From Ophioceras dolichostomum (taxonomy: Eukaryota > Ascomycota > Sordariomycetes > Magnaporthales > Ophioceraceae), in contig PYST01000346.1 in assembly GCA_003049485.1 (NCBI GenBank), positions 1-41,087 of the forward strand: a stretch of DNA of 41,087 nucleotides, read 5' to 3'. The notes beneath the pieces were generated by a model. The model did not search any database. It saw nothing but the letters and a program-made list of their open reading frames with translations, and was not told the DNA's origin. Of the stretch, positions 9,456-19,791 are shown in pieces. The translations under genes and the position numbers were made by a program. Numbering within the stretch: the first letter of the stretch is position 1; each line of letters opens with the position of its first letter.

Positions 9456-12365
9456 TCAAATAAGCACGATGTCCGGCACCCGTGCCTCCGCAGCCAGGCT
9501 GGTGGAGCCCACGACTCCCATCCCGATGCGCCGGAAGTGGCCCTCACGGCCCTCGACGGGCTGGACGAGCAGTATCCAGAAGGTCACAGGCCCACTCGTG
9601 TCGAGGATTGGTTGTTCGACGCGTGTTCCGCCCTCTACTTCTGCCGGCGGACACCTCATCCTGTACTCTTCAGTCGGTGAAGTCGGGGTGCAGCAGCCTA
9701 GGAGTGGAATATGGTGGTGGTGGCCCGAGGCATGGCAAAGACCTCGATCTCGGTCAGATCCTTGCAGGCGGCGCCTTGGGAAAAGCCACGGCATTCTGTC
9801 CTCCAGCCCCGGGATGTTCTGTGCATTGTCTTCTTCAATGCCGGATGAATGCTCCCAGAACGTCGTCGTCGCTTCGCTGGGTGGTAATGGCTGTCCGGCC
9901 GGGTCGGGGCTCGCCGTAGAGTGCTCCTCCTCAGGCTGTTGAGAATCTCGCCGGAGCGGCCGGCCAAGTTACAGCGGCAGTGGAAGTTGAGCGGTGATGG
10001 TGAGCCAGAGTCCTCCTGGGTTGCCCGTTCCGGCTCCGAGTCCGGCTGCGAATCCGAGTCCGGCGCCAGGTCTGGCACGTCCGGCTCCGGGTCCTCGTCG
10101 TCGGAAGATTCGCTACCCGTTTCCCACGTATCAACGGCCGGACAGTCTGGATAGTGGTTCCACTGATCCTGCCTCTTGTGTGGTGGGAGCCGGGGCGTCC
10201 AACCCGACCTGCTTGGACGCATAGTCGCCGTGAGCACAAGGCGAAGACTTCACCAAGGCTGCCGTCGTTGGCGGTCGCCCGGAATCCATCCAAATGGTCG
10301 TCGAGTCGGACTACACCACCGGCTTGCCCGAGCGGCCCATCCGTAGAGTGGAGGTACAGGCGGGGCACTAAAAACTGGGGTGGTAAGTCGGTAGGACGGC
10401 TTAGCAGGTCCTGTTCGGCCTGTAAAGACCGGGGCCGCCTTGGGGGAAGGGTCGGGGCGGGCGAAGTACGGACGCGCAGCATCGGAGCCCGCGTCCTGAT
10501 TGATCCGTCTTGAACATTGATCTCGGTCGTGAACCCCTTTGCGACACCCACGCACGGGACCCCGTTCCATTCCAGATCCACCTTATTGTCCCAGAACACT
10601 TTGGGGCCGACTCGGGATGCCCAGCTCCACGAAGGGGCCAGCAAGGGTGACTGTGTCCCTGTCTTGGTCGAATGTGAATGGACCACAGCAGTGACTGCGT
10701 CATCGTGCTGACCCAGCAGCCGTATACGAAATGATCTCCGACGGGTTGGAATGGCTTCATTGCGTTCGCGATACCCGCCAGTGCAACCAGCCGGTCTGTC
10801 TCTTTGGTGAGATCGGACGCAGTGCAGCGCTGCAGCAAGATCATCCATTTCGTATCCTCGCTGAACCACGCACGGCCACCACGCTCATCGTGTTTTGCCA
10901 GACCACAGCGCCACAGATATCCGGAGGAGGTGCAGAAAATGATACGCCGCGACAGGCGCCATTCCTGGCATACCCACGCACGACTAGCCAGTACGGACTG
11001 ATATGGCTTCAGAAGACGGAAGAGGGGCATGACTGCGAAACAGAGCGTAACTCGACGGCCGGACTTGTTCTTGTCGAGATCGTCGGGCGGCGATTCTGTA
11101 CGATCGTCATCGTTTGGACGCAACAGGCAGCGCAAGCGAAGTGGGCTGATGTCCTGTGGCCGCTTCGAGCGGAAGCACCCCTTTGTAGAGTCTTTGGCCG
11201 CACAAGCTGCGATGGTGACGAAGGCGTTTTGATAAACGTCGCCCATCCGCGCTGCCTCGCGTGCCCAGTCGGGCCGTGTCGTCTTGGACTATGCACAGAG
11301 AGTCCATCCAGATGTATGACACGCTCAGCTCCACGCGATTTTGGCGGCGTGTCGGAAGGTCTTCGGCAGGGCACGGGAGGGGATTCCGTCCTCGATGTGG
11401 GCAGCCAGCGTGGCCCGTGTGGCCTTCAGATGTTGCTTGTTGGGCTTGCCCCAGCAGTGGCTCGAGGCAAGATACCTTCCTGTCTCCCCTGGTCGGCTTT
11501 CGATGAGTCTCACACGATCTTTGGAGCTCCGGCCCACGTCGAGAAGTCTTGTCGGTAGGGGCGCATCGTTGCCGTCGGACCAGGCGAGCCACCGGCCGTG
11601 CATGATGCGGCAATCCTCTGGGGTTTTACAGGCCTGGTGACCCCAGTGAGACCTCTGCTCCCAGGCGATGGCGATATCATCGCAGGACCCCTGCGTACAC
11701 CGGCGTACCCACGATCTGAGCAGGTCAAACGCCTCGGGTGAGTCGTCCTCCGCCAGTGGCCTTGTCTTCGAGAGCTCACAGGTTTGGGCAAAACGCACTT
11801 CGTCCTCAAGATTCAAGACGCCGCGGTCGCCATGATCGTCGTCGTCGTCATCATCATCACCATCATCATCATCGTCCTCTTGTTCTTTTTGGTAAGAATA
11901 GCGCCACTAGCAGAAAGAGTGCAAGTAGGCCGGATGAATGTCCCACTAACCTATCCACGTCAGGTTACCCAAGGACTCACCCCGCCAATCCGCCCTTGAC
12001 AGATGCAGCTGGAACGAGCTGAGTTCTCCGCTCTGACAGTCCCAGCCGCCTTCCACCGAAACGAGCACCTCAGACGCTATTTCTTCACCGAATCCCGGGA
12101 GACCATTCAGATCGCACATAGATATGAAGAACCCGCACAGCAGGCATGTCCTAGCTGGGTCGATGAGGCCGGACATGAGTCTGCAGCCGAAGCCCAGGTG
12201 TCCTTCGCGCTCGCGGCCGCTTCTGTGTTGGAACATCGACACGACCCCGTTTCGACAATGGCGGCAGAGCGGTTGCGAGGGCAGCTGGTCGGTGGGAGAG
12301 CTTGATCGCTTTGCCCAGGCAATCATCTCCGCCCAAGTCACAGGTTTTGAAGCGCTGATCACCAT
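9456..12365 (-). pseudogene. Heterokaryon incompatibility (HET) domain gene, frameshifted
   Basis: HET-domain landmarks appear in order on the reverse strand. An N-terminal part from ATG 12365 has CRHC and TCLLC. Then come RYLASSHCWG (11448-11477), SYIWMDSLCIVQDD (about 11278-11319), MGDVYQNAFVTIAA (from 11246), SRAWVCQEWRLS, TDRLVALAGIANAM, APSWSWAS (10615-10638), and the C-terminal block GREGHFRRIGMG before a TGA at 9456. They cannot be read in one frame. The frame shifts at about 11328-11333 and shifts back in the C/G run at 11271-11273, so the SYIWMDSLC block sits out of frame. Another shift lies at about 10671-10690 before APSWSWAS, and at least one more is needed before the C-terminus. 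An intron at 11907-11980 (GTGAGT...CTAG) precedes a poly-Asp tract, but its phase does not match. In fungi the HET domain triggers cell death in non-self recognition; this copy should be inactive. Confidence 0.85.
11839..11876 (-). repeat. Trinucleotide repeat encoding poly-Asp in the HET gene
   Basis: GAT/GAC units on the reverse strand encode a run of Asp interrupted by Gly, just after the intron of the HET pseudogene. Confidence 0.8.
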
Positions 12366-12582
12366 AGCTCAGATGTATGGAGAACCGAGAAGAGAAGATC
12401 CCTCACTTTTTCGTGGAATGGAGCTGGCGCGATGCGGATTTGCGGAGAGCTGTATATACCTAATATTTCGTCTTCCAGCCAAGAACTGAGCAAAACAAGC
12501 CAGAAAAAGATGAGGAGAGAAACATCTCAAGGGGAAAGGCTCGAATCCATGGAGGAAAAAATACAGGCACTGCGCCCTGGGG

Positions 12583-12610
12583 TGCCCGAACACGCTCCCA
12601 CGTTCGGGCA
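12583..12610. repeat. Inverted repeat (9-bp arms)
   Basis: TGCCCGAAC at 12583-12591 pairs perfectly with GTTCGGGCA at 12602-12610 across a 10-nt loop, upstream of the HET pseudogene start on its strand. Confidence 0.8.
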
Positions 12611-12667
12611 TGCATCCTCCAAGGGTTCTGTCCCTTGCAGGGCATCTTCTATCACACAAACCATAAA

Positions 12668-12693
12668 GAGGCAGCTCGCGTCTCGGCTGCCTC
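12668..12693. repeat. Inverted repeat (8-bp arms)
   Basis: GAGGCAGC at 12668-12675 pairs with GCTGCCTC at 12686-12693 across a 10-nt loop, 57 nt beyond the preceding inverted repeat. Confidence 0.8.
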
Positions 12694-13573
12694 AGGTGAT
12701 GAGCGTGCATCAGGCACAGCCCCCGCTCCGCTCCCCTGTGTTGAGGGACTGGTGACACGTCATCGGCGAGGGCGCTTCATGGAACATTTTACGCAAGACG
12801 ACGAGTAGGTAAATTTGTCGCGATGCCGCTCTGTGAGCGAGTGTGGTTTTAGAGCTGAACGGCTGGAGCATCGAGTGAATTCTTCAGGATGCAGGTGTTG
12901 ATGAAGAGCTTCATCGCCGAGACGTTCAGTTAAACCCTGAAAAGAACCGCGGAGTTCCGTTACGTGCACCCGGGAAAAACCGCGGGGTTCGAGAATATGA
13001 CTCTCCACTGGATGCAGGGTTACCTGCCCCACGCCTCCCCGTTAAGGTGCTGACGCCGGCAAGCCCGCCGAGATGGAGCAACAGGCGTTGCATGGCAGTT
13101 GAGCTAGGGAAGGAACTGTCGATCAGCTCGGCTCCAATGGACCCGTCATCCTCAATGCCCCAGACTTCCTCCGAAGAGCAAAAAGAAGGTTGACGGATAC
13201 CGGTGTGTGTGACAGCATCGAAGTCCTTTTCACTGCTCGGCATCTCATTCAATCACGCCCGATCCCAGTAATCGAGAATGGGCGATAACGAGATAACATC
13301 TGCGGGAGGGGCACTTCGCCTCGGCCGAGCGAATCAGATGGTTTCGTGCATCATGTGCGCGCAGTGGAATGTGGTGGTGGTGGGGCGACGCAAGATTTGG
13401 TGCCTCCTCGTCGGCACATCTTTCCCTTGGGATTTCACAGCTCGTTCGCTGGTGGACGTGAGGGGAAGCTTCTCGTGCATTTGAAATCACTCATCGCCCT
13501 TCGCAGCTGGGAAGGCTTGACGTCGATTCGTATATCTCGCGCTCTCTCCACCGTCGAGAAACGGAGCCGAAGC

Positions 13574-13608
<35 letters not shown>

Positions 13609-13609
13609 C
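13574..13609. repeat. (CAT)n microsatellite
   Basis: About twelve CAT units in the leader, ending some 35 nt upstream of the oxidoreductase ATG. Confidence 0.9.
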
Positions 13610-13643
13610 AACTACAATAGCCTCTCGCAAACAGAACGACAGA

Positions 13644-14765
13644 ATGGCTGCGACAAAGACAGAGACAACCCCCACAATGCGCGCCTGGGTGTACACCACC
13701 CCCGGCCCCCTGGAATCGCGCCTCACCCTGCAGCCTTCCTTCCCCTCCCCAAACACGCCCACCCAACAACTCACCAAAGGCCAGTTACTCGTCCGCGTGA
13801 CGGCCGCGTCCCTCAACCCCGCCGACCACAAGCTCCCCGAGCTAGGCCTCCTCGCGCGTGCCATTATCAAACTGCCCAAGACGCCCGGCATGGACTTCAG
13901 CGGGCGGGTGGTCCGCGTCGCGACCGAGGGCGTGGACGACATCCGGCCCGGCGACGCCGTCATGGGACTGCTCTCGCCCGTCGCTAAGCAGGGCAGTCTG
14001 GCCGAGTACGTCGTCGCTGACGTGGAGGCGTGCGTGCCGCTCAAACTCGCGGCTGACGCCAATGACACTGAGGAGAAGCTGCTGGCTGCGCCGGGGCTGG
14101 GCGTGGCGGGTCTGACGGCGTACCAGACCATCGCGCCGAATGTGGAGAAGGGGAAGGGGGATAGGGTGTTTATCAATGGTGGGAGTGGAGGCGTGGGCAC
14201 GATCGGCATCCAGATCGCGAAGGCGCTGGGGTGTCAGGTCACGGTGTCGTGTTCGACTGCGAAGGCGGACCTGTGTCGGTCGCTGGGCGCGGACGAGATC
14301 GTCGATTATAAGACCGTCGGCGTCAACGACGCGCTGCGCAAGCTGGGCCCCGTGTTCAAGCTTGTCGTCGACAACGTGGGGAATAACCCGCCGGATCTGT
14401 ACCGCGCTTCGAACGCGTTCATCAAACCGGGCGGCAAGTTTGTGAGCGTCGGGGGGAACGTGTCGTTCGCGAGCGTGATGTCGCAGTCGACCGCGCTGAT
14501 TCTGCCTGGGTTCCTGGGTGGCGGCAAGGCTAAGTTCCAGATGTACCTGACCAAGCATGAGCGGAAGGACATGTTGGTGCTGGCGGACTGGTATTCTCAG
14601 GGGAAGATCAGGGTGGCCGTTGACTCGACCTTTGGGTTCGGGGAGGCGGTGGAGGCGTTCAAGAAGCTGAAGTCGGGGTCGTGCGCTGGAAAGGTGTTGG
14701 TGAGGGTCGCGGAGGAGGGGGCGGAGACAAAGGTGGGAGAGGGAGTGAAAAGCTCTTCTGGCTGA
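13644..14765 (+). CDS. MDR-superfamily NAD(P)-dependent oxidoreductase, quinone-reductase-like
   Basis: Single exon, 373 aa, with a good start (CAGAATGG). It has the medium-chain dehydrogenase/reductase layout. The N-terminal GroES-like domain runs to about residue 150 (LVRVTAASLNPADHK at 49-63, PGMDFSGRVV at 81-90, RPGDAVMG at 101-108). The Rossmann domain follows, with the nucleotide-binding loop NGGSGGVGTIGIQIAK at 178-193 and a DNVG loop. The Cys ligands of catalytic and structural zinc found in classical alcohol dehydrogenases are missing, placing it with the zinc-independent quinone oxidoreductase/RTN4IP1-like group, usually NADPH-dependent. The substrate cannot be told from sequence. 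No targeting peptide is obvious, so it is probably cytosolic. It stands alone between the HET pseudogene and deuterolysin. Confidence 0.93.
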   Translation: MAATKTETTPTMRAWVYTTPGPLESRLTLQPSFPSPNTPTQQLTKGQLLVRVTAASLNPADHKLPELGLLARAIIKLPKTPGMDFSGRVVRVATEGVDDIRPGDAVMGLLSPVAKQGSLAEYVVADVEACVPLKLAADANDTEEKLLAAPGLGVAGLTAYQTIAPNVEKGKGDRVFINGGSGGVGTIGIQIAKALGCQVTVSCSTAKADLCRSLGADEIVDYKTVGVNDALRKLGPVFKLVVDNVGNNPPDLYRASNAFIKPGGKFVSVGGNVSFASVMSQSTALILPGFLGGGKAKFQMYLTKHERKDMLVLADWYSQGKIRVAVDSTFGFGEAVEAFKKLKSGSCAGKVLVRVAEEGAETKVGEGVKSSSG

Positions 14766-15273
14766 GGAAGAAGTCAGCCGGGAGCGGGAATGGTGTGTGG
14801 GATTTCTCTTCTCTGGGCGATCTGTGTGGGATCTAGGCATCCCGTCTAGGTACTGTCACGTTTTTGATGATCTTGCTGACGATGGTGCTGACATGGTCGA
14901 GCAGATTCAGGGGGTTTTGTGGACACTACTGATCAGTGTCTACCATTATTTTGACCAGAATGCATACAACCTAGGTAGGAATGCCGATAATTGTAATTTA
15001 TGTACGTTAATGGATCTCATCAGCTCGTCTCATCGTGAATGTACCTAAATACGTGTGTACCCATCGCCTTCGTCTCGTTTGTCCCTCATTCCCCTCCTTG
15101 CTGGCATCATCATCAGGCCTCCCTATCTGTACCTAAAGCGATGTCCATCCAAAATAAGTATGTACAAGAACTAAACGAGACAAATGCCTCCTCTCCTTTC
15201 ACGGCTTGAACATCCTAGCTAGCCAGCTAGTCAGTCGACGTCCCCCACCCTCCTCCCCCCACGAGCAACCAAC
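14766..15273. other. Convergent intergenic region (3' UTRs)
   Basis: Lies between two convergent genes and should hold both 3' UTRs. An 83-codon ORF at 14797-15048 has no support as a gene. Confidence 0.5.
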
Positions 15274-16456
15274 TCAGCACCCAGAATAGATGCTCTGCGC
15301 AAACAGCGTGTACGTGTCAGCATGGTTCAGATTCTGGCTCACCGACAGGCCCCTAACAGCGTTATACCCATAAGCGCTATAGTCGCTGGTGCCCTTGATC
15401 TGCGTCAGGTGCGTGGCCTCATGCAAGATGGTCGAAGCCTGGTCCTGCGCGTGGCAGGTGCGGCTTTGCGCAGGGAGAGCAGTATAGAACAGGTTGCAGG
15501 CTACCATAAGGCTGCTCGACGGCTGCGTGTACGCCAGCACGCCGGAGGAGCACGCGCCCAGCACATTGGTGCAGTACTGCCTGCTCACGCCTGACGTGGT
15601 GCTGCCGCACTCGGAGACGATGCGGCCGAACACTGCCGTTACCGTCGAGCGCGTCGAGGAGGTCGCGGACTTGAAGTACTCGGTCATGCGGGCGGCGGGG
15701 CCCGAGGCAGCGGCGCTGGACGCGGCGGCGGCCAGGGCGCGGCAGTTGCTGATGGCCGTCGTGGTGGTCGTACGGCGGGTGCCCGTGCAGTCGGACAGCA
15801 AGATCGTGCGCTTCTCGACGAAGGCGCGGCGGACCTTGGCGGCCTCGGCGCCGTCGACGGTGGCCGTCACGGTGTTGCTGGTGTAGGGGAGCAGGCCTGT
15901 GATGTCGCTGCTGTCGAGCTCGGCGTACGAGAACGAGCCTGCGGAGGTGATGTCGAAGGCGCCGCCGCTGCTGAGGTCGTGCACGGCGGCCACGTCGAAG
16001 GCGGCTTCGACTGTCTCGCCGGCGCCGATCACCAGGAAGGCGTTGTCAGGTAGGCCGGTTGTGGCGATCGTCAGTCTGATGCCGTCGAATTCCACCTTGG
16101 AGCCTGGTAGTGGTGGACGCGTCGGTCAGAATGTGTTGTCTCAAGTTTCCGGGTGTGTTATGGCATTTTCGTCAGAGTATTGTCAGGGGTTGGTGGCCCA
16201 GGTGGCTGTGAGATTTGTGACTTTGTTACTCACCAGCAGCGAAGATGTCAGACTTCTCGACGGGCACACCGTCAAGGATCGAGCCCGTCTTGAGGATCTT
16301 GACGGCTGAGTCGCCAGTGTTGGTCACCGAGGCCTTAACCTCGCTGTTGCCGACCACCTCAATGCTGACGTCGAGGGGCGAGTCCCTCTTAGCCAAGTCG
16401 ACGGCCATGCTGCTGACAAGCGAGGCAAGGAGGGAGACGGCGGCAAGACACTTCAT
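15274..16456 (-). CDS. Deuterolysin, neutral zinc metalloprotease (peptidase M35)
   Basis: Two exons on the reverse strand (16456-16234 and 16103-15274) with a 130-nt GTGAGT...CCAG intron join in phase 1 to give 350 aa. A signal peptide (MKCLAAVSLLASLVSSMA) is followed by a propeptide of about 150 residues. A KR site at 172-173 would release a mature chain of 177 residues beginning TILLSDCTG, which fits the usual deuterolysin size. The zinc site is HEATH at 302-306, with the aspzincin motif GTSDYSAYG at 312-320 supplying Asp315. Six or more Cys residues lie in the mature part, as expected for a disulfide-rich, heat-stable enzyme. The product is secreted and cleaves proteins, favouring basic substrates in known members. 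A TATA-like TATAAGAAA (reverse strand, about 16656-16664) lies some 200 nt upstream. Confidence 0.96.
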
Positions 16457-18950
16457 CTTTGGTGGTTTGCGTAGAAATCCGAGGGGGAAACAATGGAAAA
16501 GGAGGGGAATGAACTACGTGCTGCTATGCCCGTGGTACAAGAGGGGAAACAGAAGAGGCTGATGAGGATGGGAGAGGGTAGGCTCGGGGCGTGTCAGGCT
16601 GGGACTGCTGCTTGCGGGGACCCTCAACGATGTGTCTCAGACAGAGAGGCTGGGAGGCCGTTTCTTATACTCCTCATTCCCTTATTCTCGTACTTTTCTT
16701 CTATCTTCCTTTATAGCACCCTCCTCATCTTGTTATACCCCTTGGACCCTAACTTCGATAGGTCCTACCATTGCTTCTCTGCATCATTAGTCTGGTCCAT
16801 ACCGACATCGTACCTGACACACCGTCTACTGATCCGATTCGCCGACAGGCCAAGAAAACTGCTGCGTGTTGGTGGGATTAAACGACAGCTTGGTCGGTCA
16901 GGCTATGCGGAAACAGGAAGATGCTAAGCATTTTTCTCAAGTGTTTCACGTTCTGTTAGGACAAACAGAGGCGGGGGTTCGGACAGAATGCCGTGGCCGG
17001 GGCACGGAGACGGCTTCCGGATCTGCTATTTCTCCGTCGTATCACTCTCCGTTGTCAACCCAAGACAGAAGAGGCGTCCAGGAAGGGCATGTCGTTGATG
17101 GTGGCTTGCAGATTTCCTGCGGGCATTGGTGGCAGCCTTGACGGTTTTGGAGGCCTGGAATCCGTTGGCGGATGACAAACGGGGCAACGGGGGGAGTGCA
17201 TCGTTGGAGATTGGTTGGAGATATGTTCCCGTGTCGATCGTCACCGGTCAGGGGTGGTTAGGTTCTGCTTCGTTGGAGGCTTGGTGACGAGAGGCTCGAC
17301 TGAGACTGCCTAGTGTATATAAAAGAGAGAAGGAGGGGAGGAAGAGAGGGGAAGAGACAAGGGGGCATCCTAGGTCGGCGGAGAACCATGTTCGTTCTAA
17401 ATCATCAGGAGATGCCGAGTGGTCGATAGATGGTGCCAGATGGAGCGTCTCGTTGACCCAGATCATATCCCTTATTGATATCCTCTTTTCCTACTCCAAG
17501 TGTCTCCTTCCCTCTCCTTTACGATGTTTGGTTGATCAACGTTAGACGACATCACCGAGTGACTGCCATCGTCCCGACTGGTAATTGGACGGGATTTGGA
17601 GCTCAACTCCCTGTGCGCTCTCCCCCACCAACTTAATCTCATCGTCGCGGGGGTTTGTGTGCAAATTTGTAGCATCTGCCCTGCTGCCCTGCTCGGAATC
17701 TGATCCGTTGTAGGTACAAGAGTAGCCGTAGTGCCGCAATATATTTGGTGCAGTCTCATTGGCGGAACGTTGGTCGATGGAAAACTACAGGTTCGGAGCG
17801 TTGATTTGCTGCCGCGGCAGGGCGAATTCACAGGGGCTTCACAGGGGCAAATCCCCCGCTTTGGGCTCCGCACCAGCGTGTTGGCGTCAGCAGGCACAGA
17901 CGGTTGAGCCCTGTGAGCGGATGCTACGCGCGCTGTGGGGACGAATTAGGGCACTGACAAATGTCTATCTTATGTGGTATTTGATGGCCTTCTTGGCGGG
18001 CCACTGGGGGTCAATCAACTGAAAATGCCGCGATCCTCCCCTATGCCGTCCACCGACCTTCCTAATTCCGGCATGGCTCCGGCAGACACTGCAATCGGTC
18101 GGTCGGTCATCGGGATACGAGGGTTTCGGTCGGTGCCAAAGAGGACCCCGGTTGGGTAAGAAGGCGTTCACGGGGTGTTAGGCGTATAGCTGAGGCATGA
18201 GAGCCCTCCCCATGGCGACATGATCGATGGCGTACCTAGGTAGGTAGGTAGTTAGTACGAGATGATTGCCTCGATTCGACTGCCTGCTTGTCTTCGCGCG
18301 CCTGCCCGTCGACATATCCCCCCCGTGAAGTCCGATTATGCTTTAATCGGATGATGGCGGCTGCTGTTGTTGATGTTGGTTAACGACCGAGCCATCCAGT
18401 ATCAATTCTACCTTCCCGATTCGATCTCCACTGTCGCGATGGTGTGCAGTGCCGGAGCCGGATGCCTAGCGCGGGGCATCCAGGACGCCTGAATCTGTGG
18501 CCTAGTCGCCTTCCTGGAGCGGTTTGGTAGGCTCCAAGCACACCCAACTTCCTCCAATCTGGACGAATCAGGTCTTAATGTCGGCTGGGGTTGCTTGGTT
18601 TCCAGTGATGGAACGTTAGACCTCGCCACGCCTCGCCGCGCCTTGAAACTACCAGCCCTCAATCTTCCACTCAAGTGATGATGATGTCACCTATTCTCTT
18701 CCACTAGATTTCCGCTCATTCATTCTGAATGAAGCCGTGGGAGGACCTACTTTTGCCAATTTTCCTATTTTTCCATCCAGTTGCTGCCGTCTTTGCCTTT
18801 TTCGAGCAACCTCAGTCTTCCCCGCATCAAGCCGAGGTTTGACTTCCGCAGACTGCCGTCCGCAAGGCGCGCGCAGCATCATCACTATTCGTACTTCCGT
18901 CACAGACCTCCTACTTGTGTCTCTCTCTCCAGTCTCCAGCGTCCCATCCA
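16457..18950. other. 2.5-kb gene-free region
   Basis: Upstream of deuterolysin (reverse) and of the membrane-anchored protein (forward). It includes a TATATAAAAG element at about 17316-17325 (plus strand) with no convincing gene downstream, and a (TAGG)n run at about 18238-18250. ORFs here lack motifs and coding bias. Confidence 0.45.
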
Positions 18951-19607
18951 ATGCCTTCCTCGTCTTGGACCCGAAATCCGACTCTCCGCCCAGCCGTGTT
19001 TATCATCGCGGCCTCTGTGGTCCTGCTACTCTTCTATCAGGCCTCATCATCACCATCGTCGTCGTCTCGGTGGAGCTCCTCTTCAGGGGGTCGGAAAACG
19101 TCAGGCCCTGCCACAGACGATCCCATCTCTAAGCTGTCCGTCTCCATCAAGCAGACGGGGACCGAACCAGCCACACTCACGGTGAAGGTCACGAACGGCA
19201 ACGCCTCGCCTGTGACGATCCTGACGTGGGACTCGCCGCTCGATCCGGCCGCGCTGTCTCTGGGTCTGGTCAAGATCACACCGGCGGGGGCATTTGCGCC
19301 GCTTGAACTGCCCACCATCGCCTTCCGCCGCATAACGCCACCTGGGCCGGACTCGCTTGTCACGATCGCCCCCGAGGAGTCGGCCGAGGCGGAGATCGAG
19401 CTGAAGTCACGGATCGTGTCCGGGGAGCAGCTGTTTGGCGAGGATGGCACGGGTTCCCCAAGCATCGTGTTGAAGGGCAGTTGGACGAGCGTATGGGCGG
19501 CCAAGCAGGAGGACATCAGCCGCGAGTCGCTCGAGAAGATGGGCCTTGCAAACGATTCTTTTACGGGCGACTTCGTGTCTAACGAGATCAAAGTTACAAA
19601 AGGTTGA
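18951..19607 (+). CDS. Membrane-anchored protein with deuterolysin-propeptide-like domain
   Basis: Single exon, 218 aa from ATG 18951 (an upstream TTG-initiated extension is ignored). A hydrophobic signal anchor spans about residues 13-30 (RPAVFIIAASVVLLLFYQ), followed by a Ser-rich linker to about residue 55. The rest is a predicted beta-rich domain: KLSVSIKQT, LTVKVTNGNASPVTILTWD, SPLDPAALSLG, ELPTI, SLVTIAPEESAEAEIEL. By eye this follows the order of the propeptide of the nearby deuterolysin (DVSIEVVGNSEVKASVTNTG, VKILKTGSILD, then LVIGAGETVEAAFD), but there is no protease domain. Many ascomycetes carry similar stand-alone proteins of unknown role. A chaperone or inhibitor role toward M35 proteases is speculation. 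Confidence 0.8.
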   Translation: MPSSSWTRNPTLRPAVFIIAASVVLLLFYQASSSPSSSSRWSSSSGGRKTSGPATDDPISKLSVSIKQTGTEPATLTVKVTNGNASPVTILTWDSPLDPAALSLGLVKITPAGAFAPLELPTIAFRRITPPGPDSLVTIAPEESAEAEIELKSRIVSGEQLFGEDGTGSPSIVLKGSWTSVWAAKQEDISRESLEKMGLANDSFTGDFVSNEIKVTKG

Positions 19608-19791
19608 CCGAAGTTGAAGGAGACGAGAAAGGTGAATGTATGTACATCTAGAAGAGCCGTCGCTATTATGATAATGTGGCACCTGATGAATGCGCGACCT
19701 ACTCCCTCCCGAAGCCCTTGTCGCCACCGGGGTTGACCGCTTTACAGGTCAGTTGTGCTTAAAGCTAAGGCGAAATCACCAACTCTTGGGT

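Larger units (their letters stand above)
12366..13643. other. Region between the HET pseudogene and the oxidoreductase
   Basis: Divergent upstream region. It contains two hairpin-forming inverted repeats (12583-12610 and 12668-12693), a short direct repeat around ACCGCGG (about 12943-12985) and a (CAT)n tract just before the oxidoreductase start. A reverse-strand ORF from ATG 13243 (about 105 codons, ending at 12926) has protein-like composition (SSEEVWGIEDDGSIGAELID) but no recognisable domain; it may be a gene fragment. Confidence 0.45.

Noticed and set aside
13561..13620. Poly-His coding ORF from the CAT repeat
   Set aside because: The repeat lies in the leader of the oxidoreductase and the ORFs through it have no other protein-like features.
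13842..14840. 332-codon reverse-strand ORF across the oxidoreductase gene
   Set aside because: It is antisense to a clear MDR gene in GC-rich sequence, has Arg/His-rich composition and no domain motif.
18235..18252. Telomere-like repeat
   Set aside because: The unit is TAGG, not TTAGGG, and it is short and internal to a genic region.
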